Notes: generated from the letters alone by a model not told the origin. 64,000 bases of DNA from Lutjanus erythropterus (GCA_020091685.1 CM034604.1:6437820-6501819), one strand, 5' to 3'. Positions 26,470 to 37,904 are shown, counted from the stretch's first letter. Translations and numbers: made by a program.

Positions 26470-28345
26470 GCTTTTGCCTGTGCTTTTTGTATCGACATGA
26501 CAGTTGGTAGTCAAGCATCCATAAGATGACAACAAGATACTATCTGGTTTCGGTGACAATTGACCAGCAACAGTGCACCGGTTACTTTGGCCATAGCCAA
26601 AGGTAAAACAACAAATCTTGTTCCCTGTAACTGCGCTGTTAGCTCTCTTATGCTGCCTTCAAATGGGGTTGTGTTTACGGTGTTCACAAGAAGAAACCAT
26701 ACGAATGCCCCGCTCTTTTTTTCTGAAAAAGCGCACCAAGATCAAGACTTCACTAACATTTTAAGAATGTAAATTATATTCCCACCAGCCACAGCTTTTC
26801 ATTTTGCCATTGCATATACTGCATTACGTTACCCGCATGCTAGCTTGCTAAATTGTTAGCCTTGTTAGCCTCACATTCTGTTTTACAAAATAAAATCCTT
26901 TCATAAGTACCTAACTTATGAATTTCAAAGCTTTTACGTTTCTTAAAAAAAAGTGGTTCTGAACAAGGGGCTAAATGAGACGCTAACACTAGTCACTTAG
27001 TTGGGTGACGCTGAGTCACGCAACCATGGTGTTGTTTGTTTATATCATAACGTTACCTTCTGGTGATCGCATTTATGCTCTGAAAATCATACAACTTCAT
27101 TTGTGAAGATTATTTTTCTGGATAAAAACGTGCAAGTATCATAAACTTTTGTTCAGCATGGTGCTTTTTTTCGGCTCTATTCCAAAATCCGATGGAAAAA
27201 TCCCAATGTTTTTTGTACAGGGAACCAGGGTGTTGCTAATTTCCTGGTTGCCCTACAAAAACACATCACTCCTGCAGCACTCGACATCCCGGCTAACGGG
27301 AAAATGGCACTGTTACAGGGGCTCCAAAACCTGATCCTAATCAGGCAGTGAAGGATTCGGTGTTAAAGATGATTTACTTCACATCTACCCAGGATAAATT
27401 GAGTATTAGCCCTTTATCTTAATGCACTTCCACAATAACTTTAGCTTCCAGGGATGAGTGAGCTGTAAGGTGAGAGTGAGTGACTCATTAAGAAATCCAG
27501 TGCATTTCCTGAATATTATGATTAATGCAATCACGCACATATATCAAAGCTATATGCTTATTCACCAGGCCTAATTGCATAATATCTTAAAACACTTGAC
27601 AGAATAAATATTTCCCCCAGTCCATTTAATCAGGAAACCAAGACACACCCACACAAGATTGTGATATGAATTTGAACTCCTGCATGACACTGGATTCTTG
27701 TCGCAACCAGAACAATGTCAGCTTTAATTTGCAGCTTATTGTAGATATGATTTATCTTGTTATGAACACAATAATCCAGCACAATCAAACAGCCACAATA
27801 TGCTGTTTCACAGCAGGGAGCTTGATATAAATCTCACGCTTCCAGATAAATAAATCCCCCTGATTGTTTGCTTCAATTTCTGTAAACAATTTACTGCAGC
27901 GAGAGAAAAAAAAAAAACATACAAAAAAAAAAAAGGATGAGTTATTCAGCTTTGGCATTATGTGGGCAATGGGATGAATTACTGGTGGTGGACGCTGCAC
28001 CTTGAAATCGCATAATTGATAACATTCATAGGTCAACAGCCGGGTTTCCTGTTGGAGTCAGACGTTTTATAACTGGCTACCTCTAATATATCAATTTATC
28101 AGGCCAGATCTGCACATTATTTTTGTACTCTCAAAACACTCCCACTCAGTGCTTCAGATTTGTCATTTCGTGACAGTGTACAAGTGTGTTTATGTAATGT
28201 AATCACTCAGTAATTGCTGAGGGAACTCGGAAAGCTTTAGCTCTAATTTCACTTGTGTAATTGCACAAAGCTCAAATCAATCTTTCCAACTTCGCTAAAG
28301 CATTTCAAATGGATCTCAACAGTCACAATTTGTCTAGAAACTTTT
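26470..28345. other. Intronic sequence; possible conserved block(s) at about 27330-28340
   Basis: From about 27330 to 28340 repeats are nearly absent. The DNA carries many homeodomain/POU/SOX-like cores (attatgattaatgcaatc, caggcctaattgcataat, cagctttaatttgcagc, ctgattgtttgcttc). This texture suggests a cluster of conserved regulatory elements. Nothing coding was recognised. Confidence 0.35.
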
Positions 28346-28555
28346 GCATCCCACACTGAGCCGACACATGCTTAGACTGCTGAAACACACACATGCCCCC
28401 CAAGATCAAACATAGTGAATAACGACACACAATCAGGGCAACAATTTCTATTTTACCTGCAAAATGTTTGTTCAGTGGAGCTTTTTAAAGAACGCTAAAG
28501 CTTATTTTCTATTCTTGTTTTTGGCATCATGCATCAAAGAGAAAATATAGTTCCC

Positions 28556-28589
28556 TGTGTGTGCGTGCGTGTGTGTGTGTGTGTGTGTG
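28556..28589. repeat. (TG)n microsatellite
   Basis: An interrupted tgtgtgtgcgtgcg stretch followed by a pure TG run. Confidence 0.95.
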
Positions 28590-28809
28590 AAGGAGAGGAA
28601 GAATGGGAGTAGGTGGGGGCTGGGACACCGCACAAAGGCAAGATGTGTGTATGTGCGATATCTGTGAGAAGTTGAGTGATGTGTGAAAAGGGAGGAAGTG
28701 ACACCTCTCTGGCTTTCTGAGAGGAGATGGAGGTGACTGATGGAGGAGGTGGAGGAGGAAGCTTCCAGATTTCATGGACACAGTTAAATAGAAAAAGCAG
28801 GTCGGCAAC

Positions 28810-29565
28810 GGGCTGCGTTATTTTCATGGGCGGTTATTTTCTGGATTAACAGATTAATAGTTGTTTGTTTTAAAATGCCAGAAAATGGTGAAAAATGTCA
28901 ATTTTTTTGTTCCCCTCTCAACCAAAAGATTCAATTTATTGTCATACACTGTAAAAAAAAAAAAAAAAGTTGAGAGGACTTAAATTTTAAGGCAGTGCAC
29001 TGCAGTACATTTTTGAGTTTTGAGCCCAACTAAAAATAAACTTTTGAAATAAACTTTAAAAAGTTTTGCTGATGTATAATCTTTACTTGAGATAATTTGC
29101 TTTTCTTCTTTAGATAAACTTTAATATTTGAGTTTTAGAAACTAAAAAGAAATCTTAAATTGGTTACACTGAGCTGTGAACCTGATTTGTCCTTTTTTTA
29201 GCGCCTGAAATATTAAATAGTTTTAAATGAAAATATTAAAATTTTAACATTTATTTTTATTTAATTTTGTTTTGAGTTTACAAAATTCAAAGTTTATATA
29301 AAGAAAAAAAGCACATTATCTCAACAAAAGATTAGTTGTTGTAAGTTTCAAAACTTAAGAATTTGAGTTTGGCTCAAAACTCAAAAATCTGTTGCCTTGA
29401 AATTTTGAGTTTTATCTTTTTTTTTTTTTTTTTTTTTACAGTGTAGAAGAGTAAAGAAACAATAAAAGATTGACATTTCATTTTTTTTATTAAAAAAGTA
29501 CTCAAACATCAAAATAGTTGGCATTTAATTTAATAATCATTTAATCAATTAATCACTGCAGCTCT
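28810..29565. mobile_element. gctgcaact/attaatcg MITE split by a second MITE
   Basis: Left half 28810-28946 (gggctgcg... ccagaaaatggtgaaaaatgtc... ttgtcata) and right half 29444-29565 (tagaagagtaaagaaacaat... atcaattaatcactgcagctct) join to give the normal family order found at 42490-42813 (gtcatagatgagtaaag). The break is the insertion at 28947-29443. Confidence 0.8.
28947..29443. mobile_element. 497-bp MITE with CACTGTAAAAA ends and TA duplication
   Basis: Begins CACTGTAAAAAAAAAA and ends TTTTTTTTACAGTG, with TA on both sides (28945-28946 and 29444-29445). The outer 100 bases of each side are also inverted copies of one another (ttttgagttttgagcccaac versus gtttggctcaaaactcaaaa). TA target and CACTG-type ends point to mobilisation by a Tc1/mariner transposase. 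No coding frame. Confidence 0.85.
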
Positions 29566-29726
29566 AAGAAAAAACATTTGATTGTTAATAGGTTATTTCT
29601 CATTTCTAAGACTAATTATAGATATTTTTTTGTATATGAAGTAGATTTCCACGGTACAATAACTGTCTCAGAAAACATCACGATTCACGGTATTACACAA
29701 TTATTTTACACATTTTCTCCCCTGAA

Positions 29727-29752
29727 TGTGTGTGTGTGTGTGTGTGTGTGTG
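29727..29752. repeat. (TG)n microsatellite
   Basis: Thirteen uninterrupted TG units. Confidence 0.95.
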
Positions 29753-30541
29753 AGGCGACAGTTGACAACAGGTCTGACAGGCAGTTGATGAGGAAAGGAA
29801 ATGTGCACGTGCAGGTGTGATTTCATGTCCCTTTGCATTTTATTAAATGACACCAGAGGCTTCCTGTGTTTACAAAAATAGACACATCTGTTTCAGACAG
29901 TGTAACTGTCCACATGCTTCCGTGCGTCCTTTACGTTGGCATGGATTTTGAGCATTACGTCCACTAGAGGGCGCTGCACAAAGTCAAACGTTTCTGACAA
30001 CAAGAAAAATGGCAACACTGCGGCAGATTGCAATAATGTACGTCTTGAGAAGACGCAAATGCAGAGGCAGCATTGTAGTTGGCGGTCTATGCAGCCATAT
30101 ACATAAACATGTGGATGACAGAGAATTATTTTCACTAACTAAAAGACGACAGATGTCATTTAAAATACTTGCGGATTTTTACAAATTTCTCGTTTGAACT
30201 ATTGGCTACAATGCTCCCACAATTCTTGGAGGTACTGCTCTGTTTCTTTCATGTCTGTAACTTTTACAAAACGTGCACAAATATGGATGAAATGAACGCA
30301 GAGTACAGGCAGAAGGCTCCATCTGTATCCGTGGGCATGTCTAATATTAAGCATAACTGAGCCTCAATACAGCAGAATTTCATTTTTTTTTTATTACACT
30401 AATATAGACAGCCTAATATATTTTTTTCTTTGTAACACTAACCTGATAGAATTCAAAGCTGTAGTTAAACAAATGTATAAAGTATGATAACCATCACTTT
30501 TAAACCAGTATACCGCTGCAACATCACAAAGCATCCCTTTG
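29753..30541. other. Intronic sequence carrying the CTCF-like motif
   Basis: Apart from the motif at 29961-29977 I see no gene or repeat with clear ends. Several short open frames around 29900-30360 have no known domain. Confidence 0.45.
29961..29977 (+). promoter_or_regulatory. Candidate CTCF-binding site in ptchd4 intron 1
   Basis: CCACTAGAGGGCGCTGC matches the CTCF core (CCASYAGRKGGCRS) at every position. It is on the + strand, inside intron 1, just right of the split MITE at 28810-29565. CTCF sites in introns often anchor loops, but occupancy cannot be judged from sequence. Confidence 0.55.
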
Positions 30542-30895
30542 TTAAAGGGGCGGTTCACCCCAAAATCAAAAATACCTTCTTTTTTTCCTGGCCTCTTGTG
30601 CTATTTACCCATCTAGATAGTTTTGGTGTGAGTTTCCGGTGAGTTTTTTTTTGGTGCTTTGACCACCACAAGCCGAGTGCCATTTAGTCCCATTAGATTG
30701 GAGCAAAGGCAGACATCTCTATGGCCAATATCAGAAAAACTTTGCAACTCACACCCCAAAAATCTTGAAGGATACATAGCACTAAAGGCCAAAGGAAAAA
30801 TACTTACCTTTAATTTTAGTAGGAAAGAAAGTAGTTCCAGTAGATTCTACAGTAAAAAAAAAAAAAAAAAAGTAGTTTCTACATGAAACTGCTCA
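30542..30895. repeat. ttaaagggg/gttcaccccaaa repeat, copy 1
   Basis: Begins ttaaaggggcggttcacccc, contains accaccacaagccgagtgcc and ends near ctacatgaaactgctca. The copy at 35762-36044 has the same modules with the opposite outer end (gatgaactgtccctttaa), indicating an element with inverted ends. An (A)18 run lies at 30854-30871. Confidence 0.65.
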
Positions 30896-31458
30896 TGGAC
30901 CACTCCACCAACCACATATGAGTATCATATCATATCAAATGTCTTCTGTGGTTCTGGAGGAGTATGGAAAAAAAAAGCAGGCAGGGAAAATCTAATTAAA
31001 GATGTTATGGAGCATCCAATGTTTTTGGAGCTTCCCTCATACTAGGGACTAAAGATGGATTTACTGTACATCCCTCAACCAAATCCACAGTCCTCATTCT
31101 GTGCAAAAAAAACTGGCTGAAACTGATATGAGGGTTCAGCAGTCTGAGTTAGACCAATAGTAAATAAACAAGTAAGTTTTTTATGAAATTCTGCCTTTGT
31201 CATTCCACAGTGAGCCACAGCAGAGAGACAGTAACACAAAGTGGGGATTCAGTATTAACAAGACTATAACTTATACCCACTTTGATTTGTCTTGCTGACG
31301 CATCATATTAATTTCTGCTGAACTTAACAAAATGGGGACTGTGGATTTTGTCCCCCATCACTTAGATTGAAATCACCATAGAAGGGTTTTTTTGCGGAAG
31401 AATTACGACGACCAAGAACCTTGTCAGCTGCTGAAAAAATGTGAATCATTTCTCCTTT

Positions 31459-32104
31459 AAAGGACCAGTGTGTAGGATTTTGTAGCATCTAGCGGTGAGG
31501 CTATAGATTGCAACAAACCCACCAAATGCTGCTGACCTCACCCTCCCCTTCCAAAATCGATTACAGCATAGTCTCACAATATTTTGAGTCGCAATATTGT
31601 ATAGATACACAAGCACCGATCCTTTATTACATGACTTAAATGCAGGTTAAGCTTTTTGTAACTAGAATAAAAATCAATTATTTTTCATGTCACTAGATGG
31701 TGGAGTATTTCTGGTGAGGTCAACAGAGGTCATGGTCAGCTGGACTGGTAGGTTTTTATGACAGTGTTGGCCAGTCAATCTGCTTGACAATTCAATTTTG
31801 CTGCAATAAAAATTTATGAAGCGAGATGATCAGACTGAAAACTTTATCTTATTACGTAAAACAGATGATGCCAAAGTTTGCCTCTGGGGACATAATTTGC
31901 AGTTGAAAAAGGGTAATAAATTGCAATATATAGCAAATTGTGTTGTGAGGCCTCTGATCATTCGCACCCTCCCCTTCCAGGTGCGTCGAAGAATCTACGA
32001 TGGCAGTGAAACTCATAAAGAAAAACGCAAAAGGCCGATTCTAGAGCCAGTGTTTGGTTTGTCCATTCTGGGCCACTGTAGAAACATGGCACTCCACTCC
32101 ATGG
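31459..32104. repeat. aaaggaccagtgt/tctagcggtgag repeat, split by an insertion
   Basis: Left part 31459-31553 (aaaggaccagtgtgtaggat, atctagcggtgaggct) and right part 31980-32104 (gtgcgtcgaagaatctacga, ccagtgtttggtttgtcc) together correspond to the uninterrupted copy at 42830-43032. The break coincides with a 15-bp direct repeat. Confidence 0.8.
31554..31979. mobile_element. About 410-bp insertion with a 15-bp target-site duplication
   Basis: The 15-mer caccctccccttcca occurs at 31539-31553 and again at 31965-31979, flanking 411 bases absent from the sister copy of the host repeat at 42830-43032. A 15-bp duplication is typical of LINE-type target-primed insertion. The insert has no obvious poly(A) tail or tRNA-like head, so its class is open. 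Confidence 0.75.
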
Positions 32105-32702
32105 AAGAAAACCTGCTTCTTCTGTAGACATAAACAGGTGAATCAATAGTAACAAAACCCAACAATTCTTTTCACATGATTATACACTAATTAATATGTA
32201 TGAATATTATAGTCCATTTCTGTCAATACATTTTATCAGAGATTGGAAAGTACTTTACTCGAGCATTTATTTTTAAGACAACTTTTTCTTTTACTCTCTA
32301 CATTTTAACACAGATATCTGTAGTTTCTACTCCTAGCTCACTCAATTTGCTCAGTGAATGAGACAATAACAAATAGGAAATGATGAAAATGATGTCAAAG
32401 GTGCTACAAGACGAAAAGCACGAAAAAGACTTAAGACAAAAATGGTGAGAAAGATGTATTTACAAAAATCATGTAAAAAGCATAAGGCTTAAGAAATGAA
32501 AATTATGCAAAAGACGTACCAAGACAAAAATGACGTGACGAGACAAAAATGATGTAACAAGAGAAAAAACAACATAAAAACAATTGGAAAGACATAATGA
32601 CAAAAATGACATTAAAAAAATGTGCCAAGCCAAAAACAACGTTTAAGACATAATGAGCCTTGACAACAGGAAAATGACATAACAAGAAAAAATTATGTAA
32701 AA

Positions 32703-33694
32703 GACTCCAGACTAACTTTGTTTTTACTAGGAGCACAGTGGTCCCTAACTTAAAATTTTAGAAGTGCAGGCAGAAAATTTAGGGGTGCACACCGAAATCG
32801 ACTTGCAAGATAAATATTCACATTTCCTCTCATTTTCACTGTATTACTGATAAATACTTGAACAATGCAGAAACTATAATGTTTTCCTTGGCAATGAAAT
32901 AGGCCGTGTTGAACTTTAATATCAGTTCGGTCTCCTCAGCACACTGGTTAGCAGCCTCTCGTCTTCTAAATGCAACTGGGAGTGGAGTTGCACTTTCATT
33001 ACACAGGTCACGGCACATTTTATGTTTCAGACTGGCACTGTGTTTGCTCAAAGTGTTGTGTTTTAATTGTGTGGTGTCAGTATTATCAGTGAATTTTGTT
33101 TTCCCCGCATGTTGTGGGTATCGACAGCAGAATTTGCAGTTCCTTGAATTTGTCTCCTTGAAATATCACGAAAACAGAATTTCCTGGCTTTTTTCACCAC
33201 GACCGTTTCCTCGCAATCTGAGTCGGACTCATTATCAGCATTTGTCTCCTCTGGAACACGAGGTTTGCTGAGGAGAAAGTAAAAACTGATAGTCCTCTTC
33301 ACCATTGTTCACTGTTAACAAGAGTTATGTGAAACCTGTGGATTCGCGCGATAACCCCAAGACCCGCCTCTTTTCACACATAAGCCAATCACAGTGGTCA
33401 TTCGCCCCCCACTCTCACACACATTGGCCCGCCATCTTCTTCTTTGGTGTTCGTCTCCTTTCTTCTTCTTTTGGAGTTAATGTCAGTTGGCAAACCAGCT
33501 CATTTGAGCATTACTGTCAACTCCTGGGCTGAAGTGTGGAGCAGAAGTTTGTCAGCAACAAAAAATATTCAATAACAATTTAAAAAACAATCGCCAAATT
33601 TACTGATCGCACATGCGCGAGTAGATGAAAAATTTACTCGCACTGTCTCAAATTTTAGTCGCAAAATGCGACCATTTAGTTTCAGTCTGGAGTC
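32703..33694 (-). mobile_element. hAT-like transposon fragment, 992 bp, inside a minisatellite
   Basis: Perfect 11-bp inverted ends: GACTCCAGACT at 32703-32713 and AGTCTGGAGTC at 33684-33694. The flanking octamers atgtaaaa and ctgtacta agree at five of eight positions, as expected of an old 8-bp duplication. The minus strand carries the remains of a coding region (next entry). Length is well below an autonomous hAT element, so an internal deletion is likely. Confidence 0.7.
32836..33305 (-). pseudogene. Broken N-terminus of a hAT / ZNF862-like transposon protein
   Basis: Two adjacent minus-strand frames lie in different phases, 12 bases apart. The first (33305-33063) starts MVKRTISFYF and has an acidic ESDSDCEE run. 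The second (33051-32836) has SKHSASLKHK and then LKFNTAYFIAKENI. This order (KR-x-I start, acidic stretch, SKH...KH zinc-finger end, FNTAYxIAKE) is what I recall from hAT-derived zinc-finger proteins of the ZNF862-like group. The catalytic part is missing. Family assignment is from memory; the frame break is seen directly. Confidence 0.5.
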
Positions 33695-34088
33695 CTGTAC
33701 TAAGACAAAAATGACGTTAAAAACATAACAAGATGGAAATCACATAAAAGATGTATCGAGACTAAACAACGTAGAAAACATAACAAGGCAGAAATAATGT
33801 AACAAGACAAAAACAATGTAAAGGATTTAACAACAACATCATAAAAGATGTCACACGACAAAAATGACGCAACAAGAAAAAGTGAGGTTCAGTTAGCTTT
33901 GTACAACTGTCCTTCAAAGGACGACTTTTTACTTTTATACTTTGCGTACATTTCAGAGCCTGCACCTACTAAAGTACACTTTTACTTGAGTTAAGAAGTT
34001 GCATCAGTACTTTTACCGGAGTCTTTTTAACACAAGTATCTGTACTTCTACTAGAGTAAAGAAGGTGTGTACTTTTGCCGCCTCTGAA

Positions 34089-35119
34089 CACACTGGACCG
34101 TTAAACATTCACATACATACATGCACTCACAAATACTTTCTTGTATTTTGAGTTGTTAAATAAAACTATTCCACTTATTGATTATATCTTTAATCTCATT
34201 TTTTTTCCAATCATTATTCCATAAGCTGTAGTCTTTATTAAAGAATTAAGCCACTCCCTAAAGAGAGGCCTTTCAGAGCTCTTCCTGTATTTCTGCTGAA
34301 CTTAACAAAATGGGCACTGTGGATTTTGTCCCAAATCTCTTACATCAAAATCACTTTAGAAAGGATTTCTTTGCAGGACAGTATGGACAGGAGGAACAAC
34401 TACAACAGCCAAAAACCTTTTCAGTTTTTCCGACCTTGTCAGTATTGTTTTAAGACAGAACTGATAAAACACGAATCCTTTGTACTGTGAGGGATTAAAG
34501 CGTGGCTTCAAAGCACACGCTGAGCTGAACCGCTGTAGCCATATCATAGGCTGAGCTGATATGCGCCCACTCAAAAATGTAGCTACAAGTCGGAGTTATG
34601 GAGATACCAGCAAGAACTGTGACTGGTTAGTATGAGCTGCTTGTATTTAAAGAAGGTGAAGACAGCTCGGTTCAGGTCTGTTCTCTTTTTCAGTAACACT
34701 CTTCAATCAATTGCAAACAATCTTGCAAGGCCATCTCCACAGCAAATAGGATTGTTCCAAAACTAATACCAGTATCAGAAATGTACCATGTAAATTATTA
34801 GTCCTGAAACTGGGATTCTGTTACTTTCCAGCAGCATTCCGTTCTCCAGTTTCGCTGATTGAGGTAGAGCCCTGTAGTTTCTGTGATGACATAATCACGG
34901 CCGGAATTGTGGAATCGGAAATTTGAAAGAGCCATAACAGAGACTTCATTGGACCCTAGATTAAGTCAGAGCTAAAAGCTGATCAAAGATTGGAAAATAT
35001 CACTACATAATGTGTTGTTATGAATGAGCCATTTATTCAATACACTTTTTTTTAAATCCACCACCACATAAGTTTTACAAAGAATCTGACTGTCTTGGAA
35101 TGCTGTTTTCAACAACAAA
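34089..35119. other. Intronic sequence with a short repeat copy at 34748-34850
   Basis: 34748-34850 (attgttccaaaactaatacc, cagcagcattccgttctcc) is a partial gttccgatac-family copy. About 34290-34340 repeats tttctgctgaacttaacaaaatggg..ctgtggattttgtcc, also present at 31314-31354, so a short dispersed repeat occurs in both places. Confidence 0.5.
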
Positions 35120-35710
35120 AGAAATTAACTTTCTTGACTTGTAAAATTATCTTTTAAATTGACAACATTGTTGGCTAGCTAACAAATGATGTAACATTTA
35201 GTTAACTTTTTAGCTAGCTAGCAAACAATAGTTTTTTTTTAAACTTTTTCTCTTGCTAGCAAACACATTTTTTTAAACTTATCTTTCTAGCAAACAATAT
35301 AACATTACGTTAACTTCTTAACTTGCTAGCAAAACAATATAATATTTTGTTAACTTTTTAGCAAGCAAATAAACAGGGTTTTTTTTTTTTTTTATCTTCC
35401 TAGCAAAAAATATAACATTACATTTACTTAACTTGCTGGCAAACAATATAATATTATGTTAACTTTTTAGCTAGCTAGCAAACAATATATATATTTTTTT
35501 ACTTTTTATCTTCCTAGCAAACAATATAACATTAAATTAACTTCTTAACTTGGTAGCAAATAATACAATATTTTGTTTTTAGTTTGCTAACAAACAATCG
35601 TTTTTTTTGTTTGTTTGTTTGTTTGTTTGTTTGTTTTTACTTTTTTTTATCTTGATAGCAAACAATATTAAATTTATACACTTTTTAGCTAGCTAGCAAG
35701 CAGCACTCAA
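35120..35710. repeat. tagctagcaaacaatataa minisatellite, locus 1
   Basis: At least eight diverged units of about 55-65 bases around ttagctagctagcaaacaat(a/g)taa..ttaactt. It contains a (TTTG)n run at 35601-35638. The lead-in gtaaaattatcttttaaatt (about 35141) recurs at about 62260. Confidence 0.75.
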
Positions 35711-35761
35711 ATTTATTAATATGTGTAATTCATGTCACAATTCGTACAAGATTTCTACTAG

Positions 35762-36044
35762 AGGAAGTAGTTCCTACATGAAACTGCTCACAGCAAGGTA
35801 TGTGGATTATCTTCTTTTGCACTCATGACCGGAGTAACCGGGTCATGAGTTTTGGGGAACCTGGTTTTGAATTTTTCAAATATATTTATTGGCACTTTGA
35901 GCACCACAAGCTCAGTGCCATTCAGTCCCATTATATTGGAGAAAATGAAGACATCTCTATGACTGATATCTCCAAAACTCTAGATATATAAATAAATAGC
36001 TCCACAGGAAATGTTTTGGATTTTGGGATGAACTGTCCCTTTAA
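35762..36044. repeat. ttaaagggg/gttcaccccaaa repeat, copy 2
   Basis: Runs from gttcctacatgaaactgctc through gagcaccacaagctcagtgc to gatgaactgtccctttaa. Confidence 0.65.
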
Positions 36045-37198
36045 GGTCTTTGATGCAGGAAACATCTGAGGATTGTATTGACTCTTTTTTTATTGGCATG
36101 CACCCAAATGCATCTTAGGGCAAGCCAATTACTGACACACATATAGCTAACACCACCAACCAATTCCTGCGCCTCGTCTGCTCACCCATCCTCCAATCAC
36201 AGCCCGTCTTCTTGCAGCGTTTTAACTGTCACACACCTCCTTCTACATATCAGCTGTTTTCCTGCTTTCTCGCCACCACCGCAGCTGCTCTCCCCTCCAA
36301 TTTTATGATTTATTAAAGAGAATGGGGGGTGTAAAACAGACGCTGACCTTAACTTGACATTGCCACGCAGCATCCAACCCAAACTGCCCAATAACTTAAT
36401 TCAATCCAGCACTCAATTTCACTGTCCTCTCACCAATGTAACAAGAAGCTTGATCTTGTCAAACACAATATTATTAGTGTTAGAATAATGTAATGCAGGA
36501 ATAGCACACCTCTGCCTTTATATATAAATCCATTTACACCAACAGAGCTTTTATCTACGGAAGCCTGGAGCAGCCAGACTTGCTCTTTTATAAGGTCCAG
36601 TTTTATCACAAGATCACAATTCTCTATGACAAGTATCTCATTATCTTGAAATATCAAACTGGTATCTTAATCTAATGGGTTGAAGTGATAAGTAGCACAA
36701 AATCTGATCAAGACAAATCACTTGATCACAAGCGTGTGATCATTTATATTAAAGCACATTGCCTATGGGATATTGATTAAATCATATCTGCAGATAGGAA
36801 ACATATCTGTAACATGCCTGTAATGTATATTTCTCATGATCTATCTTTTTTAAGTGATCCAGAGGTCTGGCATTGTGTTCACCTGGCTCCCCCGTTGGAG
36901 AAGCAGCCAAGCCAATCACAGCTTTCCTGGAAAGACTGAATGGACAGAAAAATAGTGACATGATTGGAACTAATGCAGCAATACAACTTGTACTTTGACT
37001 TCCAGATATAACAACTCATAAATCAACATATTTCTAAACCCTAAATTATACACTCCAAGTCCACTATGGTCCGCCGAATGACGTAAATTTCGTCATTATT
37101 GGGTTTGAGTTAACATCCACATATCTCCAGTTTGTTGTGACCGTGCAGATTTGTGCATGACTTTTCCATAAGGCCATTACACTGCGACACCACAAATA
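36045..37198. other. Intronic sequence; possible conserved block at 36360-36690
   Basis: 36360-36690 is repeat-poor with AT-rich factor-like cores (aataacttaattcaatcc, aatattattagtgttag, tctcattatcttgaaat). It is a weak candidate for a conserved non-coding element. Confidence 0.3.
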
Positions 37199-37395
37199 CA
37201 CCTGGTATTAAAATGGGATCTATATACTGTTATGTTATCCAGATTGAGTGAATAATGCATACACCTTCCGGTGAACCACCATGGGACTTAACTTTGCAAA
37301 AAGTATGAACCCTAGTCAATGGCGAGAGACAAATTCATTTTCACCTTTTGTCAGGATTATGTATCCAGATACAGATCGCATTTTAATACCAGGTG
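37199..37395. repeat. Palindromic MITE-like repeat
   Basis: cacctggtattaaaatg (37199-37215) is matched exactly in reverse complement by cattttaataccaggtg (37379-37395), and similarity continues inward (gatctatatactg / gatacagatc). Confidence 0.7.
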
Positions 37396-37535
37396 TAAAC
37401 GGGGTGCAAGCTAATGAATATGATCTGCGCACAATGTGGAACACAGACTCCAAAATGTGGTACAAACAGAGCTCCTACACATCCATGATGTCCGCAGTTG
37501 TTCATGTACACATCTGTTTTTGAGCATATTCAGGC

Positions 37536-37904
37536 TTTAAAGGGATAGCTCACCCAAAAATGAAAATTCAGTCATTATCTACTCACAGTCACGCCGACTG
37601 AGTGTCAGGTTTACTATGTTGGTCTGCAAAACACTGCTGGAGTTTCACAGGCAAACAATAAAAAAAAAAAACAACTGGGGAAAAAAAAACATGAAATGCC
37701 TCCATGCTGCTTGTCTGTCATAGTCCAAGTCCCCTAAAGCCCCGACATGCTGTTTGCACACCGTCACACCACATATACTCCCAGTTCAGTCATTGTGTAT
37801 GTGCATTGTGCATGTGCATGAGTGTGACTCCAAACTAAGGATCTACATTGAAAAATCAGGCTAAAAACATGGTGTAAATAACATTTTTAGTCAACTTGGC
37901 ATGC
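37536..37904. repeat. Hairpin-type interspersed repeat, copy C
   Basis: Begins tttaaagggatagctcaccc, contains catagtccaagtcccctaaa and ends agtcaacttggcatgc. The middle segment is the reverse complement of copy A's middle, as expected for an element with long inverted arms read from the other side; the far arm is missing. Confidence 0.75.

Larger units (their letters stand above)
32390..33880. repeat. gacaaaaatgacgtaacaa minisatellite, interrupted
   Basis: Two blocks (32390-32702 and 33695-33880) consist of degenerate 18-40 base units built around aagacaaaaatgacgta / acataacaag. They were probably one array before the element at 32703-33694 landed in it. Confidence 0.7.
32238..34088. repeat. 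Outer repeat (agtactttact / gtacttttgccgcctctg) with nested content
   Basis: The left edge ggaaagtactttactcgagc and the right portion gtatctgtacttctactagagt... cgcctctg resemble the two ends of a common teleost repeat. Between them lie a minisatellite and, inside that, a hAT-like element, giving three layers. Confidence 0.5.

Noticed and set aside
35120..35710. Regularly spaced repeats reminiscent of a CRISPR array
   Set aside because: Units are diverged, spacers are not unique, and the genome is vertebrate; this is a minisatellite.
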